From Streptomyces sp. AA1529 (GTDB lineage Bacteria > Actinomycetota > Actinomycetes > Streptomycetales > Streptomycetaceae), in NCBI RefSeq assembly GCF_000280905.1, contig NZ_ALAP01000063.1:1-64000 (forward strand): DNA of 64,000 nucleotides. Direction: 5' to 3'. Positions within the stretch are counted from its first letter, which is position 1. Every line of letters begins with the position of its first letter. The notes below the pieces were generated by a model. It searched no databases. It had not been told where the DNA came from and saw only the letters and a list, made by a program, of their open reading frames with translations. The translations under genes and the position numbers were made by a program. Shown here piece after piece: positions 8,225 to 17,208 of the stretch.

Positions 8225-9390
8225 CAGTAGGACTTCGGCAGGCCGAGGGTCTGGTGGGAGACGTAGTTGAGGATCATCTCCCTGCTGACCGGGGCGATCC
8301 GCGCCACCCGGGACGCGGCGATCATCGCGGCGAGCCCGTACTCGCGGGTGAGCCCGTTGCCGCCGAGGGTGTGCACCGCCTGGTCCACGGCCCGCACACA
8401 TGCCTCTCCCGCGGCGTATTTGGCCATGTTCGCGGCCTCGCCCGCGCCGGTGTCGTCGCCCGCGTCGTAGAGCCGGGCCGCCTTCTGCATCATCAGCCGT
8501 GCGCACTCCACTTCGATGTGCGCCTGGGCCAGCGGGTGGGCGATGGCCTGGTGGGCGCCGATCGGCTCCTTCCACACCTGCCGGGTGCGGGCGTACTCCA
8601 GTGCCCGCTCGATCGACCAGCGGGCCATGCCCAGGGCGAAGGCGGCCGTCATGATGCGTTCGGGGTTGAGTCCGGCGAAGAGCTGGAGCAGCCCGGCGTC
8701 CTCGTCGCCGACCAGCGCGTCGGCCGGGAGGCGCACGTCGTCCAGCACCAGTTCGAACTGCTTCTCCGGTGCGTCGACCGCCATGTCGATCATGTTGTAG
8801 GTGAAGCCGGGGGTGTCGCGGGGGACGACGAACAGGCAGGGCTTGAGCTTCCCCGTCCTGGCGTCCTCGGTGCGGCCGACGATCAGGGTGGCGTCGGCGA
8901 TGTCGACGCCGGAGATGAAGACCTTCCGGCCGGTCAGCAGCCAGTCGCCGGTGGCCGGGTCGCGGCGGGCCGTGGTCGTGATGCGGTGCGAGTTGGAGCC
9001 GGCGTCCGGCTCGGTGATGCCGAAGGCCATCTTCCGGGTGCCGTCGGCCAGTCCGGGCAGCCAGGTGCGCTGCTGCTCCTGGGTGCCGAAGCGGGATATC
9101 ACCGTGCCGCAGATCGCCGGGGAGACCACCAGCATCAGCAGCGGGCAGCCCGCGGCGCCGAGTTCCTCCAGCACGATGGACAGCTCCTGGATGCCGCTGC
9201 CGCCGCCTCCGTACTCCTCGGGGAGGTTGACTCCCAGATAGCCGAGCTTCGCCGCCTCCGCCCACAGCTCGTCGGTGTGCTTGCCGTCCGCGACGACCTG
9301 CGCGAAGTAGTCGCGGCCGTAGCGCTTGCCGAGTGCGGCGACCGATGCGCGCAGTGCGGTGTGCTCCTCGGTTTCGACCGGACCGGTCAT
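8224..9390 (-). CDS. Acyl-CoA dehydrogenase
   Basis: 388 aa, the full family length. FAD-dependent alpha,beta-desaturation of an acyl-CoA. The family signature FGITEPDAGSNSH near residue 130 binds substrate and flavin, and the C-terminal signature HTLGGNGLTREYGLAAM is present. The ATG at 9390 follows an AGGGAGTC-type ribosome-binding sequence. It lies between the biotin carboxylase gene (127-nt gap) and the hydratase gene (1-nt overlap), the order expected for making the enoyl-CoA that is then carboxylated at its gamma carbon. The substrate is probably a methyl-branched or terpenoid acyl-CoA by context. Confidence 0.93.
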   Translation of the reverse strand: MTGPVETEEHTALRASVAALGKRYGRDYFAQVVADGKHTDELWAEAAKLGYLGVNLPEEYGGGGSGIQELSIVLEELGAAGCPLLMLVVSPAICGTVISRFGTQEQQRTWLPGLADGTRKMAFGITEPDAGSNSHRITTTARRDPATGDWLLTGRKVFISGVDIADATLIVGRTEDARTGKLKPCLFVVPRDTPGFTYNMIDMAVDAPEKQFELVLDDVRLPADALVGDEDAGLLQLFAGLNPERIMTAAFALGMARWSIERALEYARTRQVWKEPIGAHQAIAHPLAQAHIEVECARLMMQKAARLYDAGDDTGAGEAANMAKYAAGEACVRAVDQAVHTLGGNGLTREYGLAAMIAASRVARIAPVSREMILNYVSHQTLGLPKSY

Positions 9391-9517
9391 GTGCGACTCC
9401 CTGAGGTTGCTGGCGCGGTTGCGGCTCCGCCCCGGCCACGCGGGCCGCGGGCCAGAGCCCTGTCATGGGTGAGGTCGGCTGGTCGGGATGGTGACGGCTC
9501 GTCGGGATGGCGGCGGC

Positions 9518-11485
9518 TCATGGGGTGGCGGCTGCTGGTGGGGTGACGACGGCGAGCACGGCGCCCACCTCGACCTGCCGGCCGACCGCGACCCGCAGTT
9601 CGGTGACCGTCCCGTCGGCGGGGGCCACCACGCGGTGCTCCATCTTCATCGCCTCCAGCCACAGCAGCGGCTGGCCGGCGGCGACCTCGGCGCCCTCGGC
9701 GATCCCCTCGGCCACCCGGACGACGGTGCCGGGCAGTTGCGCGAGCAGCGAGCCGGGCGCGGTGTCGGCGGCGGGCTCGGCGAGCCGCGGCCGGGCGGTG
9801 AAGGCGTGGCGTCCGGCGAAGACGCGGTCGCCGTGCACCGCGACGTCGAATCCGCGCCGCACCCCGTCCGTCTCCAGGACGACGTGGTCCGCGCGGACGG
9901 CGACGGCCCGCACCCCGGGGTGCGCGGCGGGCTCCGGTGCGACGCCGCCGCGGCCCCACACGTACCGCACCTCGTGCTCGGTGCCGTCGCCGTCGAGGTA
10001 GCGGCGGCTCGCCGGGGCCGAGGGCAGATTGCGCCAGCCGCCGACCCGGGCGGCGAGCCGCGGCCTGCCGGGCGCGTCCCGGACGGCCTCGGCCAGCGCG
10101 GCGGCCAGTACCGCGTGTCCGGCGCCGTCTGGCGTGTCCGCGGGTTCGGGCGCGGTGAGTTCGGCGAGGTGGCGTGCGTAGAAGCCGGTGTCGAGACGGC
10201 CCGCGGCGACGTCGGCGAAGTCGGGGTGGCGCAGCGACCGCACCAGCAGGTCCCGGTTGGTGACCGGCCCGTGCACGGCCGCCTGCTCCAGGGCGCGGGC
10301 GAGTTTCCGTACGGCGGCCTCGCGGGTCGGCGCCCAGGCGACGACCTTGGCGAGCATCGGGTCGTAGTGGATGCCGATCAGGTCGCCGTCCTCGACGCCG
10401 GAGTCGACACGTACCTGTCCGGCCGCGCTGCCCGGTATCGCCAGCCGCCACAGCCGTCCGGTCTGCGGCGCCCAGTCGCGGGCCGGGTCCTCCGCGTACA
10501 GCCGGGCCTCGACCGCGTGGCCGTGCGCGGCGGGCGGGCCCTCGGCGGGGAGGGCCGCGCCCTCGGCGATCCGGATCTGCTGGGCGACCAGGTCGAGGCC
10601 GAACACGGCCTCGGTGACCGGGTGCTCGACCTGGAGGCGGGTGTTCATCTCCAGGAAGGAGGGCTCGCCGCGGTCGGAGACGAGGAACTCGACGGTGCCC
10701 GCGCCCGTGTAGTCGACGGTGCGGGCGACGGCGACGGCCGCCTCCTCCAGGGTCCGGCGCAGCGCGTCGTCCAGTCCGGGTGCGGGTGCCTCCTCCACGA
10801 CCTTCTGGTGGCGCCGCTGGAGCGAGCAGTCCCGGGTGCCCAACGCCCAGACGGTGCCGTGGCCGTCGGCGAGCACCTGCACCTCGACGTGCCGGCCGCG
10901 CTCCAGATAGGGCTCGACGAAGACGTCGCCGTCCCCGAAGGCGGCGGCCGCCTCGGCGCGGGCCGCGGCGAGTTCGCCGGCCAGTGCGGCACGGTCGCGC
11001 ACCACCCGCATGCCGCGGCCGCCGCCGCCCGCCGCGGCCTTGACGAGCACCGGCAGGTCGGCCTCCCGCACCCGGTCCGGCTCCAGCGACGGCGGCAGCG
11101 GCACCCCGGAGCCGGCCAGCAGTTTCTTGGCGGCGGTCTTGGAGGCCATGGCCTCGATCGCGGCGGGCGGCGGCCCGATCCACACCAGTCCGGCGTCCTG
11201 GACGGCGCGGGCGAAGCCGGCGTTCTCGGAGAGGAAGCCGTAGCCGGGGTGGACGGCGTCGGCGCCCGCGGCGAGGGCGGCCCGCACCACGAGGTCGCCG
11301 CGCAGATAGGTGTCGCCGGGGGCGCTGCCGGGCAGCGGCACGGCGGCGTCGGCCTCGCGGACGTGCGGGGCCCCGGCGTCCGCGTCGGAGTGCACGGCGA
11401 CGGTGGCGATGCCCAGTTCGCGGCAGGTGCGGAAGACGCGCCGGGCGATCTCCCCGCGGTTGGCGACGAGGACGGACTGGATCAT
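9518..11485 (-). CDS. Acyl-CoA carboxylase alpha subunit (biotin carboxylase + BCCP)
   Basis: 655 aa. Starts at ATG 11485 (MIQSVLVANRGEIARRVF, the canonical biotin carboxylase N-terminus). ATP-grasp glycine loop GGGGRGMRVV near residue 165, biotin-carboxylase catalytic segments FLEMNTRLQVEHPVTE near 285, then a linker domain, and a C-terminal biotinyl domain with LWLEAMKMEH (biotinylated K614). The enzyme carboxylates its own biotin with ATP and bicarbonate and hands CO2 to the beta subunit encoded just upstream (29-nt gap). The architecture matches methylcrotonyl-, geranyl- and long-chain acyl-CoA carboxylase alpha subunits; a tandem near-repeat of GTCGGGATGG follows the stop. Confidence 0.95.
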   Translation of the reverse strand: MIQSVLVANRGEIARRVFRTCRELGIATVAVHSDADAGAPHVREADAAVPLPGSAPGDTYLRGDLVVRAALAAGADAVHPGYGFLSENAGFARAVQDAGLVWIGPPPAAIEAMASKTAAKKLLAGSGVPLPPSLEPDRVREADLPVLVKAAAGGGGRGMRVVRDRAALAGELAAARAEAAAAFGDGDVFVEPYLERGRHVEVQVLADGHGTVWALGTRDCSLQRRHQKVVEEAPAPGLDDALRRTLEEAAVAVARTVDYTGAGTVEFLVSDRGEPSFLEMNTRLQVEHPVTEAVFGLDLVAQQIRIAEGAALPAEGPPAAHGHAVEARLYAEDPARDWAPQTGRLWRLAIPGSAAGQVRVDSGVEDGDLIGIHYDPMLAKVVAWAPTREAAVRKLARALEQAAVHGPVTNRDLLVRSLRHPDFADVAAGRLDTGFYARHLAELTAPEPADTPDGAGHAVLAAALAEAVRDAPGRPRLAARVGGWRNLPSAPASRRYLDGDGTEHEVRYVWGRGGVAPEPAAHPGVRAVAVRADHVVLETDGVRRGFDVAVHGDRVFAGRHAFTARPRLAEPAADTAPGSLLAQLPGTVVRVAEGIAEGAEVAAGQPLLWLEAMKMEHRVVAPADGTVTELRVAVGRQVEVGAVLAVVTPPAAATP

Positions 11486-11514
11486 TCGCTGCTCCCTCTG
11501 CGACGGTGCGCGGC

Positions 11515-13266
11515 TCACATCCGGAAGATGCCGAAGCCGCCGCGGGCCCCGGCCACCGGCGCGGTGTGGATGGCGGACAGGCAGACGCCGAGGACGGTGC
11601 GGGTGTCGCGCGGGTCGATGACGCCGTCGTCGTAGAGGCGGCCCGAGAGGAACATCGGCAGCGACTCGCTCTCGATCTGCTGCTCGACCATGGCCCGCAG
11701 TCCGGCGTCCGCCTCCTCGTCGAACTCCTTGCCCTTGGCCGCGGCCGACTCGCGCATCACGATCGAGAGCACGCCCGCGAGCTGCTGCGGGCCCATGACC
11801 GCGGACTTGGCGCTGGGCCAGGCGAACAGGAAGCGGGGGTCGTAGGCGCGGCCGCACATCCCGTAGTGGCCGGCGCCGTAGCTGGCGCCCAGCAGCACCG
11901 ACAGGTGCGGCACCTTCGAGTTGGAGACGGCGTTGATCATCATCGAGCCGTGTTTGACGATGCCGCCCTGCTCGTACTCCGTGCCGACCATGTAGCCGGT
12001 GGTGTTGTGCAGGAACAGCAGCGGGATGTCGCGCTGGTTGGCCAACTGGATGAACTGGGTGGCCTTCTGCGACTCCTCGCTGAAGAGCACGCCCTGCGCG
12101 TTGGCGAGGATGCCGACCGGGTAGCCGTGCAGCCGGGCCCAGCCGGTCACCAGGCTCGTCCCGTACAGCGGTTTGAACGCGTCGAATTCCGAGCCGTCCA
12201 CGATCCGGGCGATCACCTCGCGCGGGTCGAACGGCACCTTCAGCTCGCCGGGCACCACCCCCAGCAGCTCCTCGGGGTCGTACAGCGGCTCGCGCACGGT
12301 GGCCGGGTCCGGGTCGGGGTGCGCCTTGCGCCAGTTGAGCCGGGCGACGACGCGGCGGGCGCGGCGCAGCGCGTCGGGTTCGTCGAGCGCGTAGTGGTCG
12401 GCCAGCCCGGAGGTGCGGGCGTGCATGTCGGCGCCGCCCAGCTCCTCGTCGTCGGCCTCCTCGCCGGTGGCCATCTTCACCAGCGGCGGCCCGCCGAGGA
12501 ACACCTTGGCACGGTCCTTGACCATGATGACGTGGTCCGACATGCCGGGGATGTAGGCGCCGCCCGCCGTCGAGTTGCCGAACACCACGGCGATGGTGGG
12601 GATGCCCGCCTCCGAGAGCCGGGTGAGGTCCCGGAAGAGCGCGCCCCCGGGGATGAAGATCTCCTTCTGGCTGGGCAGATCGGCGCCGCCGCTCTCCACC
12701 AGGCTGATGCAGGGCAGCCGGTTGGCGTAGGCGATCTCGTTGGCCCGCAGCGCCTTCTTCATCGTCCACGGGTTGCTGGCGCCGCCCCGGACGGTGGGGT
12801 CGTTCGCGGTGATCAGGCACTCGACGCCCTCGACGACGCCGATCCCGGCCACCAGCGAGGCGCCGGTGGTGTAGTCGCTGCCCCACGCGGCGAGCGGCGA
12901 CAGCTCCAGGAACGGGGTGTCCGGGTCGAGGAGCAGTTCGATCCGCTCGCGGGCCGGGAGCTTGCCGCGTTCGCGGTGCCGGGTCAGATACTTCTCACCG
13001 CCGCCGGCGAGCGCCGCGGCCTGCTCGGTGTCGAGTTCGGCCAGTTTGCCGAGCATCGCGGCGCGGTTGTCGGCGTACTCCGGCGCCGCGGTGTCCAGGG
13101 CGCTGCGGAGGGCCGCCGGGCCGGGCGGTCCCGCGGGCCCGGTGCCGATGCCGGTGCCGGGGCCGGTGCCGGAAGGGGGCCCGGGGGCGGGGCCGGACGC
13201 GGGACCCGGCGCGGACGCGGTGCCGGGTGCGGTGCCGACCGGGCCGGGGCTCGTCGCTGGGCTCAT
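11515..13266 (-). CDS. Acyl-CoA carboxylase beta subunit (carboxyltransferase)
   Basis: 583 aa, ATG at 13266 overlapping the previous stop as ATGA. Carboxyltransferase (crotonase-fold) with MCC-type motifs: GLASVAGIG-like start of the N-domain (TTGASLVAGIG), ESGGADLPSQ, GNSTAGGAYIPGMSD, and in the C-domain YGMCGRAYDPRFLFAWPSAK. The segment following reads VMGPQQLAGVL where methylcrotonyl-CoA carboxylases usually have a GGEQAA-type sequence, hinting at a different acyl chain. The first 50 residues are a Pro/Gly/Ala/Thr/Ser low-complexity tail absent from most homologues; the true start could be internal, but no better ribosome-binding site was seen. Confidence 0.93.
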   Translation of the reverse strand: MSPATSPGPVGTAPGTASAPGPASGPAPGPPSGTGPGTGIGTGPAGPPGPAALRSALDTAAPEYADNRAAMLGKLAELDTEQAAALAGGGEKYLTRHRERGKLPARERIELLLDPDTPFLELSPLAAWGSDYTTGASLVAGIGVVEGVECLITANDPTVRGGASNPWTMKKALRANEIAYANRLPCISLVESGGADLPSQKEIFIPGGALFRDLTRLSEAGIPTIAVVFGNSTAGGAYIPGMSDHVIMVKDRAKVFLGGPPLVKMATGEEADDEELGGADMHARTSGLADHYALDEPDALRRARRVVARLNWRKAHPDPDPATVREPLYDPEELLGVVPGELKVPFDPREVIARIVDGSEFDAFKPLYGTSLVTGWARLHGYPVGILANAQGVLFSEESQKATQFIQLANQRDIPLLFLHNTTGYMVGTEYEQGGIVKHGSMMINAVSNSKVPHLSVLLGASYGAGHYGMCGRAYDPRFLFAWPSAKSAVMGPQQLAGVLSIVMRESAAAKGKEFDEEADAGLRAMVEQQIESESLPMFLSGRLYDDGVIDPRDTRTVLGVCLSAIHTAPVAGARGGFGIFRM

Positions 13267-15071
13267 GGGAGGAACACCTCCGGGATGTCGAGGTGGCGGG
13301 CGCGCAGCCATTCGCCGAGCGCCTTGGCCTGCGGGTCGAACCGGTGCTGCGCGGCCACGCCGTCGCCGAGGATGCCGTCGATCACGAAGTTGAGCGCTGC
13401 GAGGTTGCGGAACTCGTGCCGGGTGACGGACAGCTCCCGCACCTCGGGCAGGAGCACGCGCAGCCGGTCGGTGGTCAGGGACTCCCGCAGCCACGCGTAG
13501 AGGTCCGGGTCCGCGCCGTACGCCCACACCCCGATGTTGGCGCTCCCGCCCTTGTCGCCGCTGCGGGCCCCGGCGACCAGGCCGAGCGGGGCCCGGCGGG
13601 TGGCCGGGGCGCCGGGCGGAGGCACTTCGGACGAGGGATCTTCGGTCGAGGTCGAGGTCGAGGGCGCGGGCTGCGACGCGTCGTCCGGCGGCCCGGACTG
13701 CCCCCCGTCGTCCGGCGATGCGGGCGGCTGCCGCCGGGCGGCGGGGAAGGAGACGTCCAGCCGCGTGCCGTCCGGCAGCACCGCCACGTGCGGCACCGAC
13801 CCCGCGTCCGTGTACGCCGCCTCGAACACGCCGTACGGTGCCCCGCGCGCGGGCGGGGCCGTCACATGGAAGCCGGGGTAGCTCGCGAGCGCCAGTTCGA
13901 TCGCCGGGCCGGAGACGGCGCGGCCGACCGCGCTCTCCTCCGGGTCCCGCACCACCAGCCGCAGCAGCGCGCTGGCCTCCTCCTCGGCCGCGGCGTCGGC
14001 CCGGTCGGTGCGGGCGAGGCTCCAGTCCACCTGGGCCGGGCGCCGCACCCCGGGGCGGGAGAGGGCGGCCTCCAGCTGCTCCCGCACCAGATCCGCCTTG
14101 GCGGGCACGTCGAGCCCGGTCAGCACGAAGGTGACCTCGTTGCGGTAGCCGCCCAGCCGGGTGAGGCCGACCTTCAGGCTCTCCGGGCGGGGCTCGCCGC
14201 GGACGCCCTCGATCCGCACCCGGTCGGTGCCCGCCTGGACGAGCCGCACGGAGTCCAGGCGGGCGGTCACGTCGGGGCCCGGATAGCGCGGCCCCGCGGT
14301 CTCGTAGAGGAGTTGCGCCGTGACGGTGCCGACGGTGACCGCGCCGCCGGTCCCGGGGTGCTTGGTGAGCACCGCGGAGCCGTCCTCCGCGAGTTCCGCG
14401 AGCGGGAATCCGGGGTGGCGCACGTCGATCCCGTCCCGTACGAAGAAGGCGTAGTTGCCGCCGGTCGCCTGCGTCCCGCACTCCAGCACGTGCCCGGCGA
14501 CGACGGCGCCGGCGAGCCGGTCCCAGTCGTCGTCGGCCCAGCCGAAGTGCGCCGCGGCGCAGCCGCTGACCAGCGAGGCGTCGGCCACCCGCCCGGTGAC
14601 GACGACATCGGCACCGGCCCGCAGGCAGGCGCTGATCCCGGCACCGCCCAGGTAGGCGTTGGCCGTCAGCACGCCCTCGCCCCAGTCGCGTGCGGCGAGC
14701 AGGTCGTCGCCCTCCACGTGGGCGACCCGCGCGGGCACGCCGACGCGTTCGCTCAACTCCCGTACCGCGTCGGCGAGGGCCGCCGGGTTGAGGCCGCCCG
14801 CGTTGGTGACGAGGGTGACGCCGCGGTCCCGGGCCAGGCCCAGTCCCGTCTCCAGCTGCCGCAGGAACGTCCTGGCGTAGCCGCGCGCGGGGTCCTTGAG
14901 CCGGGCGCGGCCCAGGATCAGCATGGTCAGCTCGGCGAGGTAGTCGCCGGTGAGGACGTCCAGCGGGCCGCCGGTCAGCATCTCGGTGAGCGCGTCGGCG
15001 CGGTCGCCGTAGAAGCCGGAGGCGTTCCCGATCCGCAGCGGCTCGCGCGGGGCGGGCTCCGGTGCCGTCAT
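13263..15071 (-). CDS. AtuA-like protein of acyclic terpene utilisation (DUF1446)
   Basis: 602 aa. N-terminal AtuA/DUF1446 domain from LRIGNASGFYGDR (about residue 12) to residue 460, with GDYLAELTM, NAGGLNP, and GADVVVTGRVADASL motifs; a Pro/Ser/Asp-rich linker (about 465-500); and a C-terminal small AtuA-associated domain with ARSGDKGGSANIGVWA. The family is required for growth on citronellol and geraniol in Pseudomonas, where its chemistry is still not settled. Starts at ATG 15071 overlapping the preceding TGA (ATGA) and overlaps the carboxyltransferase start in the same way, so three genes are translationally coupled. The fused C-terminal domain is common in actinobacterial homologues. 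Confidence 0.9.
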   Translation of the reverse strand: MTAPEPAPREPLRIGNASGFYGDRADALTEMLTGGPLDVLTGDYLAELTMLILGRARLKDPARGYARTFLRQLETGLGLARDRGVTLVTNAGGLNPAALADAVRELSERVGVPARVAHVEGDDLLAARDWGEGVLTANAYLGGAGISACLRAGADVVVTGRVADASLVSGCAAAHFGWADDDWDRLAGAVVAGHVLECGTQATGGNYAFFVRDGIDVRHPGFPLAELAEDGSAVLTKHPGTGGAVTVGTVTAQLLYETAGPRYPGPDVTARLDSVRLVQAGTDRVRIEGVRGEPRPESLKVGLTRLGGYRNEVTFVLTGLDVPAKADLVREQLEAALSRPGVRRPAQVDWSLARTDRADAAAEEEASALLRLVVRDPEESAVGRAVSGPAIELALASYPGFHVTAPPARGAPYGVFEAAYTDAGSVPHVAVLPDGTRLDVSFPAARRQPPASPDDGGQSGPPDDASQPAPSTSTSTEDPSSEVPPPGAPATRRAPLGLVAGARSGDKGGSANIGVWAYGADPDLYAWLRESLTTDRLRVLLPEVRELSVTRHEFRNLAALNFVIDGILGDGVAAQHRFDPQAKALGEWLRARHLDIPEVFLP

Positions 15072-15919
15072 GCCTCTCCCTCCCGTCCCTCCCGTACCGC
15101 GCGGCCGCCTGCCGCCCGGCCGGCGCCGGGCGGCCCCGCGAACGCCTGCGCGATGCCCAGCCAGCGTTCCGCCTCGGCGCCCTCGGCCCGCAGAGCGGTG
15201 TCGTCGCGGTGCACCCGCTGGGTGGCCAGCAGGCAGAACTCCAGGGCGCTGCCGGTCACCCGCTGCGCCGCGTCCTCGGGGCCGTGGGCCCACACCTGGC
15301 CGCCGGGTCCGGTCACCTCCACGCGGAACGGCTCGGCGGGCGGCCGGAGTCCGTGCGCGGCGTAGCCGAAGTCGCGGGCGCGCACCCCGATACGGACGAT
15401 GTGCCGCAGCCGGGCGGTCGGCTCACGTGCGGCGCCGAGCGCGTCGGCGACGTCGGTGCCGTGCGCCCAGGTCTCCATGAGTCGCGCGGTCGCCATGCTC
15501 GCCGCGCTCATCGACGTCCCGAACCAGGGCAGCCGCGCCCGGGGCGGCTGCGCGGTCGGCACCGCGGCCAGCGCTTCGGCCAGCGCGGTGCGTCCGGTCC
15601 GCCAGCGGGCCAGGATCTCGGCGGGCGGCCGCCGGGCGCCCTCGGCCGCGGTGTCGTCGATGAAGGTGGCCGCCGCGTCGGGGCGGGCCGCCATCTCCTC
15701 CACCCGGCGGCGGAAGGCCGCCGGGTCGGTGGCGGCGAGCAGCGCCTGCTCGTCCGTCCAGGCCAGGTGGGCGATCTGGTGGGCGACCGTCCAGCCGGCG
15801 GCCGGTGTCGCCGCCGTCCAGCGTTCCGGGGGCAGGTCCGCGACCAGCCGGTCCGCCTCCGCGCTCTCGGCGCGCAGATCCGCCAGCACCTCGCCGAGCA
15901 CGTCCGCCGCTGAGGCCAC
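15068..15919 (-). CDS. TIGR03084-type DinB/mycothiol-isomerase-like metal-binding protein
   Basis: 283 aa from a GTG at 15919 preceded by GGAGGGGAGGG. First gene of the operon. Residues 1-150 form the four-helix DinB/maleylpyruvate-isomerase N domain, with the metal histidines in WTVAHQIAHLAWTDEQ and ETWAHGTDV. The C-terminal part is a small beta domain (FRVEVTGPGGQVWAHGPED). Members use a divalent metal and sometimes mycothiol; the exact reaction of this subfamily is unknown, but it recurs beside AtuA-like and carboxylase genes in actinomycetes. The Ala/Gly/Arg-rich tail is species-specific filler. Confidence 0.85.
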   Translation of the reverse strand: MASAADVLGEVLADLRAESAEADRLVADLPPERWTAATPAAGWTVAHQIAHLAWTDEQALLAATDPAAFRRRVEEMAARPDAAATFIDDTAAEGARRPPAEILARWRTGRTALAEALAAVPTAQPPRARLPWFGTSMSAASMATARLMETWAHGTDVADALGAAREPTARLRHIVRIGVRARDFGYAAHGLRPPAEPFRVEVTGPGGQVWAHGPEDAAQRVTGSALEFCLLATQRVHRDDTALRAEGAEAERWLGIAQAFAGPPGAGRAAGGRAVREGREGEA

Positions 15920-16025
15920 AGCCCCGCCCTCCCCTCCACGGTGCGGTCGCCGGGGGTCGCACCGCCCCGCGGACGCGCCCGATCGCCGTCCGTGGCACCG
16001 AGACTGACAGCCGGCTCAAAAACAA

Positions 16026-16039
16026 GCAAGCGTGCTTGC
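16026..16039. promoter_or_regulatory. GCAAGC-GT-GCTTGC palindrome, candidate operator of the acyl-CoA operon
   Basis: A perfect 6+6 inverted repeat with a 2-nt spacer sits in an A/T-rich island (AAAACAAG before, GACTTTTTC after) 107 bp upstream of the first operon gene (minus) and 124 bp upstream of the AraC gene (plus). Size and symmetry fit a TetR dimer, and the operon encodes its own TetR as the last gene. Direct evidence of binding is absent. Confidence 0.5.
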
Positions 16040-16162
16040 ATGACTTTTTCCGGGTGCCCCGCCGATCCCCTCGGGTAGCCCTCGGGCGGACATCCGCGGC
16101 AGACGACCGCACGGCGCGACGCCGCGCCGAGACATCCGGCAGACCGGAAGAGAGGGCGGACC

Positions 16163-17092
16163 GTGGTGGCCACCGACAGCTCCCGACGCGCGCACCGCAC
16201 CATGCCGCTGCACCGCCTGGACGTCCCCGCGCCGCGCCGACTCCCCTTCGCCATCGGCACCTTCGACTCGATCGGCCCGCTCTCCCGCGCCGCCTACCCG
16301 CACCGGCACACCTTCCACGAGATCGCCTACGTCACCGGCGGCAGCGGCACCCACGTCATCGACCTGCGGCGGTGGACCCTGCGTCCACCGCACCTGTGCT
16401 TCATCACGCCCGGCCAGTCGCACCACTGGCAGCAGCACGAACAGGTGCAGGGCTGCGTCGTCCTGTTCGACGAGGCGTTCCTGCTCGCCCACCCCGGCGA
16501 CCGCACCCTGTTGCGCCGGCTCGGTGCGCACCCCTCCCTGCCGCTGTCCCCGCCCGCGGCAGCCCGCGCGGCGGAACTGCTGGCCGGGATGCGCACCGAG
16601 TACGGCCAGGCGCAGCCCGGCATGCGCACCGTCCTCCAGGCGTACCTGCACATCCTGCTCGTCCAGGCCGACCGCCTACCGGCCCAGGAGCACCCCGGAG
16701 GCGCACCGGACGGCGAAGCCGCCTGCTCCCGGCCCGCGGCCGTCGCCGGGCAGTTCGTCCGGCTGCTGGAGCGCCCGGAGGCCGCCGCGGCCCGCACGGT
16801 CGCGGCCTGCGCCGCTGAACTCGGCGTCTCCGTGGGCTATCTGAACACCGCCGTCCGTGCGGGCACCGGGCGGACGCCCGGAGAGCTCATCCGGCACGCC
16901 CACGTGTTGGAGGCCAAGCGGCTGCTGGCCGGAACGGCCATGACGGTGCGCCAGGTGGCGCACGAGGTGGGCTTCGCCGACCCCGCCTACTTCTGCCGCT
17001 TCTTCCGCCGCGAGACCGGCGCCAGCCCGGGCGAGTTCCGCCGCGAGAGCCACGGGAGACCGGACGGCGACGAAAACACCACACTCCGGTAG
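16163..17092 (+). CDS. AraC-family transcriptional regulator
   Basis: 309 aa from the GTG at 16163 after GAGGGCGGA. N-terminal cupin (residues about 25-125: HRHTFHEIAYVTGGSGTHVI and TPGQSHHW) for ligand sensing; C-terminal double HTH (about 205-295) with VSVGYLNTAVRAGTGRTPGE and MTVRQVAHEVGFADPAYFCR. Divergent from the acyl-CoA operon and 116 bp ahead of the intradiol dioxygenase gene, which is the most likely target; it could also act on the operon through the shared upstream region. Confidence 0.9.
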   Translation: MVATDSSRRAHRTMPLHRLDVPAPRRLPFAIGTFDSIGPLSRAAYPHRHTFHEIAYVTGGSGTHVIDLRRWTLRPPHLCFITPGQSHHWQQHEQVQGCVVLFDEAFLLAHPGDRTLLRRLGAHPSLPLSPPAAARAAELLAGMRTEYGQAQPGMRTVLQAYLHILLVQADRLPAQEHPGGAPDGEAACSRPAAVAGQFVRLLERPEAAAARTVAACAAELGVSVGYLNTAVRAGTGRTPGELIRHAHVLEAKRLLAGTAMTVRQVAHEVGFADPAYFCRFFRRETGASPGEFRRESHGRPDGDENTTLR

Positions 17093-17101
17093 CTCCGTCC
17101 A

Positions 17102-17130
17102 TCGACCCCCGCGCACGCCGCCCGTAGCGT
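17102..17130 (+). promoter_or_regulatory. Promoter of the intradiol dioxygenase gene
   Basis: TCGACC (17102-17107), 17-bp spacer, TAGCGT (17125-17130). Transcription would start near 17137, giving a leader of about 70 nt with AGGAGAGCGAGGA before the ATG at 17209. Housekeeping-sigma type spacing. Confidence 0.45.
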
Positions 17131-17208
17131 CGTCCCCACTCGGCCGAACCCGGCCGGACGCGTCCGTCCCCCGCACTTCCCCCCATCCAGGAGAGCGAGG
17201 AACCGACC

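Noticed and set aside
9387-11183. Long antisense/alternate frames within the carboxylase genes
   Set aside because: Arg/Gly-rich translations overlapping clear biotin carboxylase and carboxyltransferase coding sequence.
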